Part shown: in pieces, positions 47,921 through 60,600 of the stretch
Numbering within the stretch: position 1 is the first letter of the stretch
Layout of the letters: the number at the start of each line of letters is the position of its first letter
Source: Phocoena phocoena
Taxonomy: Eukaryota; Chordata; Mammalia; Artiodactyla; Phocoenidae
Length of the DNA: 64,000 bases
NCBI RefSeq assembly: GCF_963924675.1
Contig: NC_089222.1
Location: 140,607,281 to 140,671,280 of the forward strand
Reading direction: 5' to 3'
Program-made: the position numbers and the translations under genes
Notes under the pieces: model-generated
Seen by the model: the letters and a program-made list of their open reading frames with translations, nothing else
Databases searched by the model: none
Told to the model about the DNA's origin: nothing

Positions 47921-49261
47921 CAGGAATACTCCCTGCATCTCTTCCAGATTGCTCAGCTTCTGTGGCTTCAAAAAAGAATCACCCCTTCAAATGGGCAGCC
48001 ACTTTGTAATATTTGAGGCTTGAGCAGAAAGAGTCTACTCCATCATTAAGGGGCACTTGTTCTACCCAACTCTTGAAAGCACATGAAAGTGTTCAAGGTT
48101 TCCCTGGCTTGTATGAACTCTAAAAACAGAGGCAAAAAAAAAAAAAATTAATTAAATAAATAAAATAAAAGCAGATGCAATGGTGTAGATGTGTTCAGCT
48201 TGACATGGTTTGAGGGTTGCCCCATTCGTAAACCTACAGGAGGAAGCTGTCTCAAATTTGGTGAGATGTTGCCCCACATCTGTGGTTTGGAGTGTTGGCT
48301 AGAATAACAATTAAAAGCAGAAAAAAAATGTTTTCTTAATTCTACTTTTACATTTTTCAGATAATAATAGAAAAGATTTCTTTCTGAATCCTTTCTTAGT
48401 TTGTAACTGACACATTGTAATTGATGAAGAACTCCCTTTGGTGTAATTTTCATTAAGGAAAAAATGGGAAGAAAGGGATCAGAATGTGACATTTCATTAC
48501 AGTTAAATGATATAGAATGTGATTCCCATCTGAATGACCTCTCATTTTCCTTTCCATTCAGAGAATAATTAGCAAAAATAGATGAGTCTTAGATATCTTT
48601 TCCTGCTTTTTGAGCCCAAGTGTAATCCAGTTTAATTCTCTGACTTATGGTCTTTACTTCACATCATTTGGCATAATTTTCCTGTCGCTTGTATTGATCA
48701 TATTTGCACGTCATACGATGCTCTTTGCTCCTTTCAGTGATACTAAGCTATGTGATCAGCTCAGCCTACCACGTTGTGTATGAAATACCATAAATTTAGG
48801 TTCGATCTGAAAAGAGCTTTCCTATTACCAAAAGTTACCTGTCCTGTTAGCTGGACCAGCAAAGTTATTCTTGCCATTAACAGCCCTAAGTGGGATGAGT
48901 GATCTCAGACTTGTAGATTCACTGAATCTACTTGTGTGCTTGTCTTGTATACAAGACACGGTGAAACTTGATGTGGAACCTTCCACCACTCTCATCTCTG
49001 AGCCAACCTAAGGGAAAAGAGAATTGCCTCTTCCGGTGTAGTGCTAGTAAGTTCACGGTTGGTGGGAGGGCATCAGAAAGCTGTATTTTTCTCTTTTTCT
49101 TTTGGACATTTCTAACAGAGACCCATTAATCAATCTAGTGTATTTTTCCAGGGGTGTGAGATGAAAAGAATGAAGTATATGAAGTCCTTCGTTAGTTCTT
49201 ACATGCTCAGGCCACACACTAGATCAGGCCCCTTTGTATTTAATAGCATCCTGTACCACAT
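47921..49261. other. A/T-rich single-copy DNA
   Basis: Nothing recognised. The open frame at 48,148-48,492 (minus) has no family motif. Confidence 0.5.
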
Positions 49262-49495
49262 TTTTAAAGTTGAAGTATAGTTGATTTACAAGGTTCTGTT
49301 AGTTTCAGGTGTACAGCAAGGTGACTCAGTTATTGATATATATATATCTTCTTTTCTCTTATAGCTTGTTACAAAATATTACGTACGGTTCCCTGTGCTC
49401 TACAGTAGGTCCTGTTAGTTACCTATTTTATATATAGTAGTGTGTAAACATTAATCCCAAACTCCTAATTTATCCTTCCCTCCTCATACTACATA
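49262..49495 (-). repeat. L1 3' end
   Basis: AGTTGAAGTATAGTTGATT, TTTCAGGTGTACAGC, CTCTACAGTAGGTCC. Confidence 0.8.
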
Positions 49496-49497
49496 AA

Positions 49498-49730
49498 ATA
49501 TATATATATTTATTTATTTGGTTGCACAGGGTCTTAGTTGCGGCAGGCGGGCTCCTTAGCTGTGGCTGGTGGGCTCCTTAGTTGCAGCACGTGGGCTCCT
49601 TAGTTTGTGGCATGCGAACTCTTAGTTTCGGCATGTGTGTGGGATCTAGTTCCCTGACCAGGGATCGAACCAGGGACCCCTTCGTTGGGAGCACAGAGTC
49701 TTATCCACCGCGCCACTGGGGAATCCCCCT
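49498..49730 (-). mobile_element. SINE form D
   Basis: Repeated GGGCTCCTTAGTTG modules ending CGCCACTGGGGAATCCCC. Confidence 0.85.
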
Positions 49731-49904
49731 CCTCGTACACCATTTTTGAAAAAAAAATTTTAAATGGTGCACATAACATTATTATTTCATCCATAACCTT
49801 ATTATATTTTATTTTATTTCTTTTAAAGGACCACTCTGACTGCTCTGGGTCTTAGAGGCTCAAGGGCAGAAGCAGGGAGACCCGTTTAGAGGTCTTTTAT
49901 TTAT

Positions 49905-50038
49905 TTATTTTTATTTTTAATTTTTTTGGCCGTGCCATGCGCAGCTTGGGGGATCCTATTTCCCCAGCCAGGGATCGAACCTGCGCCCTGGGCAGGGAAA
50001 GGACAGAGTCCTAACCACTGGACTGCCAGGGAATTCCC
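49905..50038 (-). mobile_element. SINE form C
   Basis: GGCCGTGCCATGCGCAGC to GGACTGCCAGGGAATTCCC. Confidence 0.85.
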
Positions 50039-50189
50039 ACCCTCTTTTATTTTATGTTATTTACTAACAATCTAATGAGCACCCATAAACCTGTCATCCA
50101 GCCTGGGAACTAGGAGAGCGGCAGTTGCTTAGATGAATCTGTGTGTACCTTCTAAAAACTTGTATGCTGCAATTATTTTATTTTATTTT

Positions 50190-50388
50190 TATTTTGCGGT
50201 ACGTGGGCCTCTCACTGTTGCGGCCTCTCCCGTTGTGGAGCACAGGCTCCGGACGCTCAGGCTCAGCGGCCATGTCTCACGGGCCTAGCCGCTCCGCGGC
50301 CTGTGGGATCTTCCCGGACCGGGGCACGAACCCGCGTCCCCTGCATCGGCAGGCGGACTCTCAACCACTGCGCCACCAGGGAAGCCCT
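50190..50388 (-). mobile_element. SINE form B
   Basis: Full-length reverse copy. It has few changes from the other form-B copies. Confidence 0.93.
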
Positions 50389-50488
50389 GCTGTCAATTAT
50401 TGACAGTACTTACAGTTATTTGTTTAGTTAAGCCCCAGGAGAACAAGGACTGAGGACATTTGGTTCCTCAACATATTATACCCTGCAG

Positions 50489-50770
50489 AGCTTCCCTGGT
50501 GGCACAGTGGTTAAGAATCCGCCTGACAAGGCAGGGGACGCGGGTTCTAAGCCCTGGTCTACAAAGATCCCACATGCTGTGGAGCAACTAAGCCCGTGTG
50601 CTACAACTACTGAGCCCACGCGCCTAGAGCCCGTGCTCCACAACAAGAGAGGCCATCGCAATGAGAAGCCCCTGCACCGCAACAAAGGGTAGCCCCCGCC
50701 CACCACAACTAGAGAAAGCCTGCGTGCAGCAATGAAGACCCATCGCAGCCAAAAATTTATTAAAAATAAA
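50489..50770 (+). mobile_element. SINE form A
   Basis: GAGCTTCCCTGGTGGCACAG to CATCGCAGCCAAAAATT. Confidence 0.9.
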
Positions 50771-50859
50771 TCAATATTCTATTTAAAAATATTATATCCT
50801 GCAGTTAGTAAAGTGTCTGAGACACAGAAGCCTTTAATCCCTTTAAATTAAACATTTTT

Positions 50860-51860
50860 TTATCTTTAAAATTAAAAAAAATTTTAATTGTGGTAAAAAC
50901 CCACTGCATAAAACTCACCTGCCTTAAGTGTAAAATTCAATGATTCTTAGTAAATCTACACAGTTGTGCAATCATCACCACTATCCAGTTTTAGAACATG
51001 CAAATCACCTGGAAAAAAATCCCTGCTGTCCTTTCTCAGCCAATCTTGATCACATCCTCAGCCCCAGGCAGATTAACTTTCTGTTACTATAGTTTAAAAT
51101 CTACTCCTCAAAAGACACCTCTAAAAGAATGAAACGATAAACCACAGACTGAGAAAATATTTGTAAAGGATATACCAAAGAGAGGACTTGTGTTCAGAAT
51201 GAACTCAAAGCTCTATACTAAGAAAATAAACAACTCAGTAAAAAAGGGGGCAAAAGATTTGAACAGATACTTCATCAAGGAAGATATAAGAATGACAAAT
51301 AGGCATGTAAAAACCTGATCAATATGAGTAGTCACTAGGGAAATGCAAATATAGCAAAAAACTATAGTGAGATGCAACTACACACCTATTAGAATGACTA
51401 AGATTTAAAAGACTGACCATGCGAGTATTGGTGAGAATGTAGAGGAACTGGACTCGAATTCTTCCAAAATGTTAATGTAATAAAAGACAAAGCAAGGCTA
51501 TGGAAATGGTCCAGATTAAAGGAGGCCAAAGAGACATGTTAATTAAATGCAATGCCTGACCCTGCGCTAGATCTTGTAATGGAGGGAAAATGTTACACAG
51601 GACATTATTCAGTCAACTGACAAAACTGGAACGAACACACATGGCAGATTAAAGTATTGTATCAATGTCAACTTCACTGAAGTTGGTGAATGTACTGTGA
51701 TTATATAAGGGAATATTCTTAGTGATATTTTGAAAGAAAATGTTAATGTTAAAGTAGGTGAATATAAAAAAAGGGTACTGGGTGTTCTTGATACCATTTA
51801 TATTTTTTGTAATTTTCCTCAGTTTGAAATTATTTTAGAATAATTTTTTAAAAAGAAAAA
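50860..51860. repeat. L1 segments in both orientations
   Basis: A reverse piece (50,860-51,030; TAATTGTGGTAAAAACCCAC) is followed by a forward piece (51,110-51,860) with TACTTCATCAAGGAAG, ATGAGTAGTCACTAGGG and a 3' tail. Confidence 0.7.
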
Positions 51861-52059
51861 GCTAATGACAGTTTTATTTAGGGATAAATTTCTGGACATA
51901 GTAAAAGCCTGTGAGAATTTGAGGTCTAAATGAAATTTATTGCACTAATAACAATAAGAAGATTAACTTTTAACCTGTTGAATTTTGCATATTTAGAAGG
52001 GCTTAGCATAACAAAGAGACAAAAATAAAAACATTTTAAAGGTTATTTGGCTGTAGCAA

Positions 52060-52190
52060 TATTTTTCTTAAATTGAGGTGAAATCCACATGACATGAATT
52101 AACCATTTTAAAGCATACAGTCCAGTGGCATTTAGTACATTCACAATGTTGTTTGACCACCATCAGGCAATAACCTCGCTGCTTTTAAAG
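52060..52190 (-). repeat. L1 fragment
   Basis: AATTGAGGTGAAATCCACATG and TTAACCATTTTAAAGCATAC. Confidence 0.7.
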
Positions 52191-52321
52191 ATATTTAATA
52201 TTTGCATTTAAAAAATTTGCAGAAATGCTTTATAAAAACTAGTTCAACAAGTTTAACAAGTTTAAAAAACAACAAAATAGCTTGAATTACAATCTATGAT
52301 ATTTTCCTCTCTGATTACTTC

Positions 52322-52361
52322 CTCACACACATACACACCACACACACACACACACACACAA
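52322..52361. repeat. CA microsatellite
   Basis: Interrupted (CA)n tract, with its longest pure run at the right end. Confidence 0.9.
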
Positions 52362-52746
52362 GAATGCTTGAATACTCAACTACGTTAAAATGCAGTTTTC
52401 CGAGAGATCCTAATACTTCATTCATCGTTAGCTATCTTGGACCTAAAGCTGGCTGCCAACATATAGACATGTCCAGTCCTCTGACAGCCACTGAGCAATA
52501 TGCTGGCTATAAAATTTGTGCAAGTGAGGTATCTGCCTGCGCTTAGTTTTGTGACAGCCAGTTACTGAAATAAACACCGCAGATTTTACCTAAGTTACTC
52601 TGAATATTGAGGTACCCCTAGTTCCCGGTGGAAAGATTGTCAGTCTGTTCTTCGATTCAACCTGGTGTGTGATCATCATCATCGTCATTTTCATTTAGTA
52701 AAACCAAGCCGGCAAAGCTAAGAAGAGGTAAATTCAGGTCCTGCTA

Positions 52747-53248
52747 AATTGTTTCTTCTCTTTGTCCCCTCTGTTTTCCCTGTTTTGGGAATAGTTGAGG
52801 CAATCTCATTTTCACTTTGCATTTCAGTGTTGCCTTCTGGGTGTGCCTGTCTTGAGAAGACTCTGCCTCAGGTGGGCCACCCTCAGTCACTGGCCCTAAA
52901 TCGCTCAGTTCTGGGCACGTCTCTGGTCCCTGCTGACACTCCTCTGAGTCTCTGACGGAGAGTTGGTCTCTATTAGAGTACTCATTTCTCCAATCTCAGT
53001 CGTGATTGGTTTAAAATCAACATAAAAGTCACTGATATAGGGCTTGCTAAACACATTCTCTGCAGTCCTATGAAGAGGAATTGTTGTATTATGTTAGAGG
53101 TTCCAAGACCTGTTTGTTCTGAACAAGAAATGGTTTGATGAAAACCCCCAATGGTGTTAGTATTTTCTGCCAGTCTTGCTCTGGACTGAAATCCATTTGT
53201 GACATTATCACAGTCTTTATTTTCTGCGGGACGGATACTTTTTTCTTT
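52747..53248 (-). pseudogene. Minus-strand coding-like segment broken over three frames, unidentified
   Basis: Reading the minus strand, three overlapping open stretches in successive frames follow one another: 53248-52985 (88 codons, for example AENKDCDNVTNGFQSR), 53069-52908 (54 codons, for example YISDFYVDFKPITTEIGEMS) and about 52975-52747 (for example LSDLGPVTEGGPPEAESSQD). None has a convincing start codon. Residue composition looks protein-like, and switching frame once at each overlap would give one long product. That is what a decayed gene looks like. I do not recognise the family. It could also be chance openness in moderate-GC DNA, so confidence is low. Confidence 0.3.
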
Positions 53249-54289
53249 TTAACTTGACGGCCTAGTGTGGTACTCGGATGGTGTTGGCAGCCTTTAATTG
53301 TTAGCGCACTTCTTAAGAGCTGCCCAGATGGAGCAGTAGGAGAGAGCTGAGTTGTTCACACTGGCCAGGTACTGCTGGTCCTCTCCTACCACTGTTGTAC
53401 AGTCCAGGACATTCTCCAGGGTTTTCTGTCAAATTCTCGTCTCACCAGGAATTGGTGATCCTCCTCCTGCGGGGATGTGGCACTGGGATGGGGTGTGGTA
53501 CGGGTGGGGAGCAGGCGATGCTCTCCCCTTCCGCCTGAAAAGCAGAGACTGGGGGCCGGGAGATGGAGGCTGGAGGATCTGCTGTCACTTTTCACGAGGT
53601 GGTTTCTACTTCCAATCCTTCCAAACCTTTAGTGGGTAGAGGAGCTAGCAGCCAGGCTGCCTTGGATGGTCCAGCGGGAGGGGAAGGCTATGGAGCAGAA
53701 GCAGTCTCCAAGCCTGTCTTTTGTTTTGGTCAGTTCAGCATCACCTACCGGCCAAGAAACCTCTCCATGGAAGTAATTCCCTCTACCGCTATCGAATAGT
53801 TTCGCTTCACATGTTTTCTTTAATCAGAAATTTGTAGAACCACAGCTCCTCGATTCATTCTGATTGGGAGTTAGTTCTCAGACTCCAACCAGGGCAGAAG
53901 AGGCAGCTAATCATCTTTTGCTTTACCTACTACACATAACCGTGAGTTAGGATTCTTTCGCTGTAAAACCTCATCTTCCCATAAATGTAGTCTACTTTAT
54001 TACAGGCTGAATGTAAGCAGGACCTCAGGTATGCAGTTTTGTAAATTACTTAGATTTATTACAATGTTTAGCTTTGAAATGTAAACACTACTTACTAAAA
54101 ACTACTTACGTTTTTCTTTTTACGGTTATTTGCTACTATCATTACCGTAGGCTTCTATTTACGGAAAGGTTTATTTAAAAATACATTTTTTTAGGAATAA
54201 AGGTGAGTCAGTTTAAAGAAAGTATTAATTACATAACCACACAAGTGGCTTGCAGATACAACAAAACCAGAGACACGGTGGAGGCCGAA
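53249..54289. other. Single-copy DNA upstream of GET1 promoter
   Basis: 53.3-53.8 kb is GC-richer with short open frames on both strands; 53.8-54.29 kb is A/T-rich. No gene is recognised. Confidence 0.45.
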
Positions 54290-54570
54290 TCTGGAAAACA
54301 GGTTCCGCGGGGTGGTGGGGCGGTTGCGAGAAGTCTACGGAAGCCGGGAAGGCCAAGGGCAAGGCTGGCGTTAACCAGAGCCCGGAGCAAGAGACGGCCC
54401 CGCCTCCCCGAGTGCGGCGCAGTGCGCAGGCGCGGCGGCGCCCCTCTGCGGGCCGCTGGGCTCACTGCGCACGCGCGGCGTCCGGCTTGGTCCCAGGTGG
54501 AGCTGTTTTAGCCGAGTTGGCGCCGCCGTGAGCCTCCGAGATGAGCGCGGCCGAGGCCGACCGCTGGGCT
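54290..54570 (+). promoter_or_regulatory. CpG-island promoter of GET1
   Basis: A short CpG-dense block ends over the GET1 start codon. No TATA box is seen. It has TGCGCAGGCGC at 54423-54433 and a perfect NRF1 consensus TGCGCACGCGCG at 54466-54477, only 65-120 bases before the ATG. Transcription probably starts at about 54.48-54.52 kb (inferred). Confidence 0.8.
54466..54477 (+). promoter_or_regulatory. Perfect NRF1 consensus site in GET1 promoter
   Basis: TGCGCACGCGCG fits YGCGCAYGCGCR at every position and lies 64 bases before the start codon. NRF1 is a known activator of CpG-island housekeeping promoters; binding here is inferred. Confidence 0.6.
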
Positions 54571-54642
54571 TGGCTGCTGGTGCTCAGCTTCGTATTTGGG
54601 TGCAATGTACTCAGGATCCTCCTCCCGTCCTTCTCCTCCTTC
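54541..54642 (+). CDS. GET1: GET1 coding exon 1
   Basis: 34 codons from MSAAEADRWAW to LPSFSSF, ending exactly at a consensus GTAAGT donor. It encodes the short lumenal N-terminus and the first transmembrane helix. Human begins MSSAAADHW, so the start is secure. Confidence 0.97.
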
Positions 54643-57600
54643 GTAAGTGGCTATCTGGCCTTCCAGGGGCCGGTGGGGTCGCCGCCCCAGCGTGCCGTAG
54701 ACACAGGGGTCTCAAACTGGCCGCCCGACGGCCGGATTCGGCCTGCAGAGGCGTCTTGGTTGGGCCGTCCTGTGTTTTAAGGTGTTTTTGAGTGAGTTGC
54801 TTGCGTCAAGTCGCAAAGCTTTACCCCCATATCCGGTTTTCTGGATTCTGGGGGAGAAAAAAAAGAGCCTGATAACGCTTGGCCACGTTTTCGCGTGGCA
54901 GCGGTCTGGAGTTCTCAGTGCCCTTCTGCCAGCCGCACTCATTTCCGTTATTCTCTGGTTCCTGGGGGCGTCGAGCAGCCTCAGGCTGCTGGGGTGGGGG
55001 CGTGGGGAGGGCCGGTGCCTGCAGCACGGCGTCCGGGGCTCCGGGAAGTCTCGCCTTCTCGTGTGAAGTGCAGCTGTGCAGGGTCCCTGGGGACGGGTCT
55101 CAGGATGCAGGGGTCCCCATTCTTGGGGCGGGAGGGGTTGGAGACAGTGTAGACTTAGAATCCCAGTGCTCTGTGATGTTTCTTGTACCCAGAGGAGCGA
55201 CGGTCACTCGGGAGCACTCTCTGCGGGGCGTTTTGTCCATCATGAGTAATTTCCTCGTGTCCAGTCGCCACGGTTGCTGTGACTGTCATGCCATCTTCCT
55301 GTACCTCCCAGAGGAGGTGTGTTTGACTCAGAGTCTAGTAGTTGTCTTAAGACACCCAGCTAGTGATTGCTGGGGTGGAGGTTTGATCCTTGGTGTGTGA
55401 TTCTCCGAGGTCTGCCCCTCTGCCTGTTGGAGCGTGAATAGGGGGTTTGGTGGCATATTTGATGGGAGGTGTGTGTGGAGAAGGTGAGGAGCTGTTCTCC
55501 GCGGAAGGGCGCCCTCTGTAGGCCGACAGTGGGAGTGAGGGGCTGTCTGACTTAGGCCGAGACTCAAAGATGGGGTGCACACACTGTACCAGTGTCCTGG
55601 TAACTCAGTTCTGCTTTTCTCTCCTGGTATAAATTGGTGGTGGTGGTGGGGTATATAAGACTAGACAGGGTTTCTACTTCTTTTTGTTCTACTCTACTGG
55701 TATCCATTGGGTGCCTGTTTTGTGTAAAACTCTGTTCTAGGACCTTATCACCCAAGTTGTCCTGAGCCAATTCTCTCTTAATCCCATCCCCCGTTGGGAA
55801 TCTTTCCTGATGCTTCCTTGTCTTTAAGATGGTGTCCGAAGTACTCAGCATTGCATAAAAGACCCTTGAAGAGTAGGCCCCAGCCCACTTTTCTTTTTTC
55901 TTATTTTTTAAAAATTGTGGTGAAATATACATAAGATTTACCATTTTAACCATTTTTAGGTGTACAGTTCAGTGGTACTGAGTGCATTCACATTGTTGTG
56001 CAACTGTTCATCACCCTTCGTCTCCAGAGCTGCAGCTTCCTAAACTGAGACTCTGTCCCAGGTAAACGTGGGGCGTTATCCACATGGCCCTTCCCCCAGT
56101 CCCTGGCAACCACCATTTTACTTTCCGTCTCTATGAATCTGACTCTTCTAGGCACCTCATATAAGTGAAATCATATAATATTTGTCCTTTTATGTCTGGC
56201 TTATTTCACTCAGCGTAATGTCCTTAGGGGGTTCATCCCTGTTGCAGCCTGTGTTAGGATTTCTGTCCTTTATAAGGCTGAACAATATTCCACTGTATGT
56301 ATATACCACATTTTGTTTGTTCATTCATCTTTTGATGGACATTTGGATTGTTTCTGCCTTTTGACCATTGTGAATAATGCTGCTAGAACATTCGTGTACG
56401 AGTGTTTATTCAAATCTTTGCTTTCAGTTCTTTTGGGTAAATACCCAGAAGTGGAATTGCTGGATCATATGGTAATTCTGTTTTTAATTTTTTTGAGAAA
56501 CTGCTGTACTGTTTTCCACAGTGGCTGCATCATGTAAATTCTCACCAGCAATGCACAAGTGTTCCATTTTCTCTACATTCTCCAACACTTGTTATTTTTA
56601 GTTATTATTTTTCCTTTCTGGATAATAGCCATCCTAATGGATGCAAAGTGGCTTCTCTTTGTGGTTTTGAGTTGCATTTTCCTAATGATTAGTTATGTTG
56701 AACATTTGTTTATTGGCCATCTGTATATCTTTGAAAAACAGTCTGTTCAGGTCTGTGGCCCCTTTTCTAATGGGGCTGCAGCAGCTGTCCCTAGGGGAAG
56801 GGCACTCTCTGGAGGCCCACATCCAGTGTGAGTGGCTGCGTTTTTGTGGTTAAGTTAGGAGTTCTTTATATAGTCTGGATATTAGCTCCTTATCAGATAT
56901 ATGATTTGCAAACATCTTCTCCCATTCTGTGGGTTGCCTGCCCATCTTACTTGCAGTATCACTTCGATTCTTCCTATGTACCCCATCTCATTTCACCTTA
57001 TATTGGAACCACACACACAAAACTAACCTCAATTGCTGAAAGAGGCTGTGTTGGTTTTGTATTCCTCTGTGAATTGTTCCTAGTTTCTCATAAGCTGAGG
57101 GGGAAGGAGGAGAGTGTTTGGGATGTGGCAGTGGCTGTAAATAAGAACTGTCATCACCTCTGGCTCCTTCACCAAGCTTTCACCAAACCTGTGTCCTGCA
57201 GCTAGCACACTCTCGTAAGAAGTTACTGCTGCAGTCTACACATGCACGAGGTTTGTGCCTTATCAGGGTGGCTGTTTGTCGTTCAGGTGAATGAGCACTG
57301 GGTTTGTCCTTGGACCTGTGTCACGTCCTTTGCTGCATCCTACCGGCTATGTAACCTCTCTAACCTCCAACCAGTTAGCCTTCTTAGACCCATTTTCCCT
57401 TGCTTGTAACACTGTCAGAATTGTTAGCCAGGTTCAGAAGGATAACATTATCCTGGCAGAGTACAGTTGCTGGTGTTCAAACAGGGAAAAGTAATAAAGA
57501 GATATGGTTTGTGTTGAGGGTCAGTGAAAAGCTGTAAGGAACGCGCTGGTCCCGTGTAGGGTAAAATGCTGCTGCTTCTCGACCCTTACAGGCTGCCCCA

Positions 57601-60600
57601 TTACAGGCGCTGATCTGAGGATGCAGGTGGGAAAGACTCCAGTGAGGATCAGTTTGACTGGGAACGGGCCATGTCCCCTGCACCTCAGACTGTAGCCTTC
57701 CTTCCAGGGTTTCCGAAGCTTCTTCCCTTCAGTCAGAGCAGGGAAGGGGCGCACCTTCCCATTTGAGGAAGTCTCTCAAGTTCAAGAAGTCCTCTCCCAG
57801 CAGAGTGCTGCAAGGTCCTGGAATGGGACCTCAGCCAAATACTGGGGTAGGGGCTGGGTGCCTGGGTAAGGACGCCCAATCCTCGGCGTTGACTTGGTTA
57901 GAATTTTCCTGCGAGTTCTTTCATGTTTCCTTTCCAGCCACAGGACGCATTTGCAATCCAGCACAACCAAAGGCGGAGGCAGAGGGGACAAAGACCACCT
58001 TGCGGAGCGCCCCCCTCCGTGGCCGGAGGCGCGCTGTGCAGGCGCCCCGGGCCCCAGGACGGCGCGGCCGAGGGCGGGCGGAGCTCCTAGTTAGCCATGT
58101 GCCCTGCGCAGGCGTGCCAGGGCCGATGCGCTGGAGGGCGGCCTGCGGGTTGCGGAGAGATGCGTGCACTGCGCAGGCGCCCTAGGACTGGTGTGGCGGA
58201 GGGAGGGGTGAGGGTCCGGGCGAGGCTTGTGCCCTGCGCAGGCGCCCCAGGACCTATGTGCCGGAGGGCTGCCTGCGCGTCCCCGAGAGCCGCGTGCGGT
58301 GCTCAGGCGCCAGGGGCCACTTCCTCACAGACCCCCTGCTTTGCAGACCTTGAGCGTGGGTGCAGTGCAGGCTGTCCTCTGGGACTTGGTGTGTGGGACG
58401 GGCCGCCACTTTTGTGTTTGACAACTTCAAAATCACTTAACTTGCTGCTCTAAAAAAGGGGCCGCTTCCCTTTTCTCTTTAGGGGCCTGGGCCACTGAGG
58501 TGAGGGGTGGACACTGCAGGGCCTGCCGCTGCGGGCCTTGCTGAGACCCTCCCCGTTTCCAGGGAGCACGGTCGCCTAGAGAGTTCTTGCTGTGGACCAG
58601 CATGAGCCCCAAGTGCTGTTTGAGGAGGTGACAGGGGCGGCGAGGGGGGTTGAGTGCGCACGAGCAGGTGTGGCCTGGCAGATGCGGACTCCCCCGTGCC
58701 GGGGACCAGGGCTGCGAGGAGTGGGCCCGACTTGGCCGATCCTGGCTGAGGGGCATGTGGGGTTGTTCTGGGCCTTGGGCCCTTCCCCGGGTGAGGGCTC
58801 TCCCTGCGGTGTTAGGGACACGCCTGAGCCGCCATTCCCAGGGATGCCGGCTGTGTTCCGGGAGGGAGGAGCCTTTGGGCTGTAAATGTCGGGCACGATT
58901 TTCAGATGGGACTGGTCCAGAGAGTTGCCAGCCATTGAGTGGGGGAGTGAGGATTTGAACAACCCCAGTGCCACCCAAGTCCTGGCATTTTGTTGGCAGA
59001 GGGAGTGTCCAACTTGGACAGGATCAGAGCGTGACTGAGGAGGACACTGTGATCTCACACAGGCAGAGGGCCAGCGTCTGGGGACAAGAGAAGCAAAGGA
59101 TTGGTTCTGCCCTTGTTTTCTCTCCAGATTCTCCCACCGGATTTTTTTTTATGATAAGCAAATTTTGTTTGTTTGTTTGTTTGTTTATTGATTGATGGCT
59201 TGCGGGATCTCAGTTCCCTGACCAGGATTTGATCCTGGCCAGCAGGCAGTGAAAGTGCCAAGCCCTAACCACTGGACCTCTGGGGAATTCCCTCACTGAT
59301 CTTTAAAAACTTATTTTCTTTTCTGCTTTAGAATTACTTGTGGACCCATCTCCAGGTGTTTGAAAAACCATACCCTACACAGTTTATCAGCTTCTGTCAA
59401 GTGGGAGATTTAATACACCTTTGAGTACATAAAAACTTCAGGGGACTTCCCTGGTGGCACAGCGGTTAGGAGACTACTGAAGCCTGAGCGCCTAGAGCCC
59501 GTGGTCCACAACAGAAGAAGCCACCGCAATGAGAAGCCCGTACCCTGCAAGGAAGAGTGGCCCCCGCTCGCCGCAACTAGAGAAAGTGCTCATGCAGCAA
59601 CGAAGACCCAACGCAGCCCAAAAAAACAAATTAAAAACCTCATAGAAATTAAAAAAAAAAAAAGACTTAAGATATATATTTTTAAAATTTATTTATTATA
59701 TTTATTTATTTTTGGCTGCTTTGGGTCTTCGTTGCCGTGCGCGGGCTTCTCATTGTGGTGGCTCCTCTTGTTGCGGAGCACGGGCTCTAAGCGCGCGGGC
59801 TCAGTAGTTGTGGTGCGCTGGCTCAGTAGTTGTGGCTCGCAGGCTCTTGAGTGCAGGCTCAGTAGTTGTGGTGCACTGGCTTAGTTGCTGCGTGGCATGT
59901 GGGATCTTCCCGGACCAGGGCTCAAACCCGTGTCCCCTGCATTGGCAGGTGGATTCTTAACCACTGTGCCACCAGGGAAGCCCCAGATGTTTATGTCTTA
60001 AAAATTAATATTGGGACTTACCTGGTGGTCCAGTGGCTAGGGCTCCATGCTCCCAGTGTAAGGGGCCCAGGTTCGATCCCTGGTTGGGGAACTGGATCCC
60101 ACATGCCGCAACTAAGACCTGGCGCAGCCAAATAAATAAATATTAAAAAAAATTAATATTAAGAACATTTAAAAAATTCAAATCTCCTTAAATCTTACAT
60201 TTCAATTCATAATTCTAGTATATTTTAACAGTTATTTGTAAGGAGGTCTTGGATTAATGTTGGTACCTATTTGCAAACTTAAAACACTTCCAAATTTTCT
60301 TTTTTTTTACTTGTAGATGTAATATATTCATTTTTTCTTCAAGCGCTGCATTTCCTAATTTTAACCACAAATCTCTTCAGTTCCCCTCAAGTTTATTCTC
60401 CTGCCCTCACTCACTTTCCACTCCTGAGTAACCATTTTTGGCCTTTCCAGTTTTTAATTGTTTTATGTACAGCGTACCTCAGAAATATTGCGGGTTTGGT
60501 TCCAGGCTACTGCAATAAAGTGAATATCGAAGTAAAGTGAGTCACATGCAATTTCTGGCTTCCCAGTGCATAAAAAAGTTACGTTTACACTAGAGTCTAT

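Noticed and set aside
58433..59058. Frames of up to 181 codons in GET1 intron 1
   Set aside because: Both strands are open over the same GC-rich DNA, no motif is seen, and the position is intronic.
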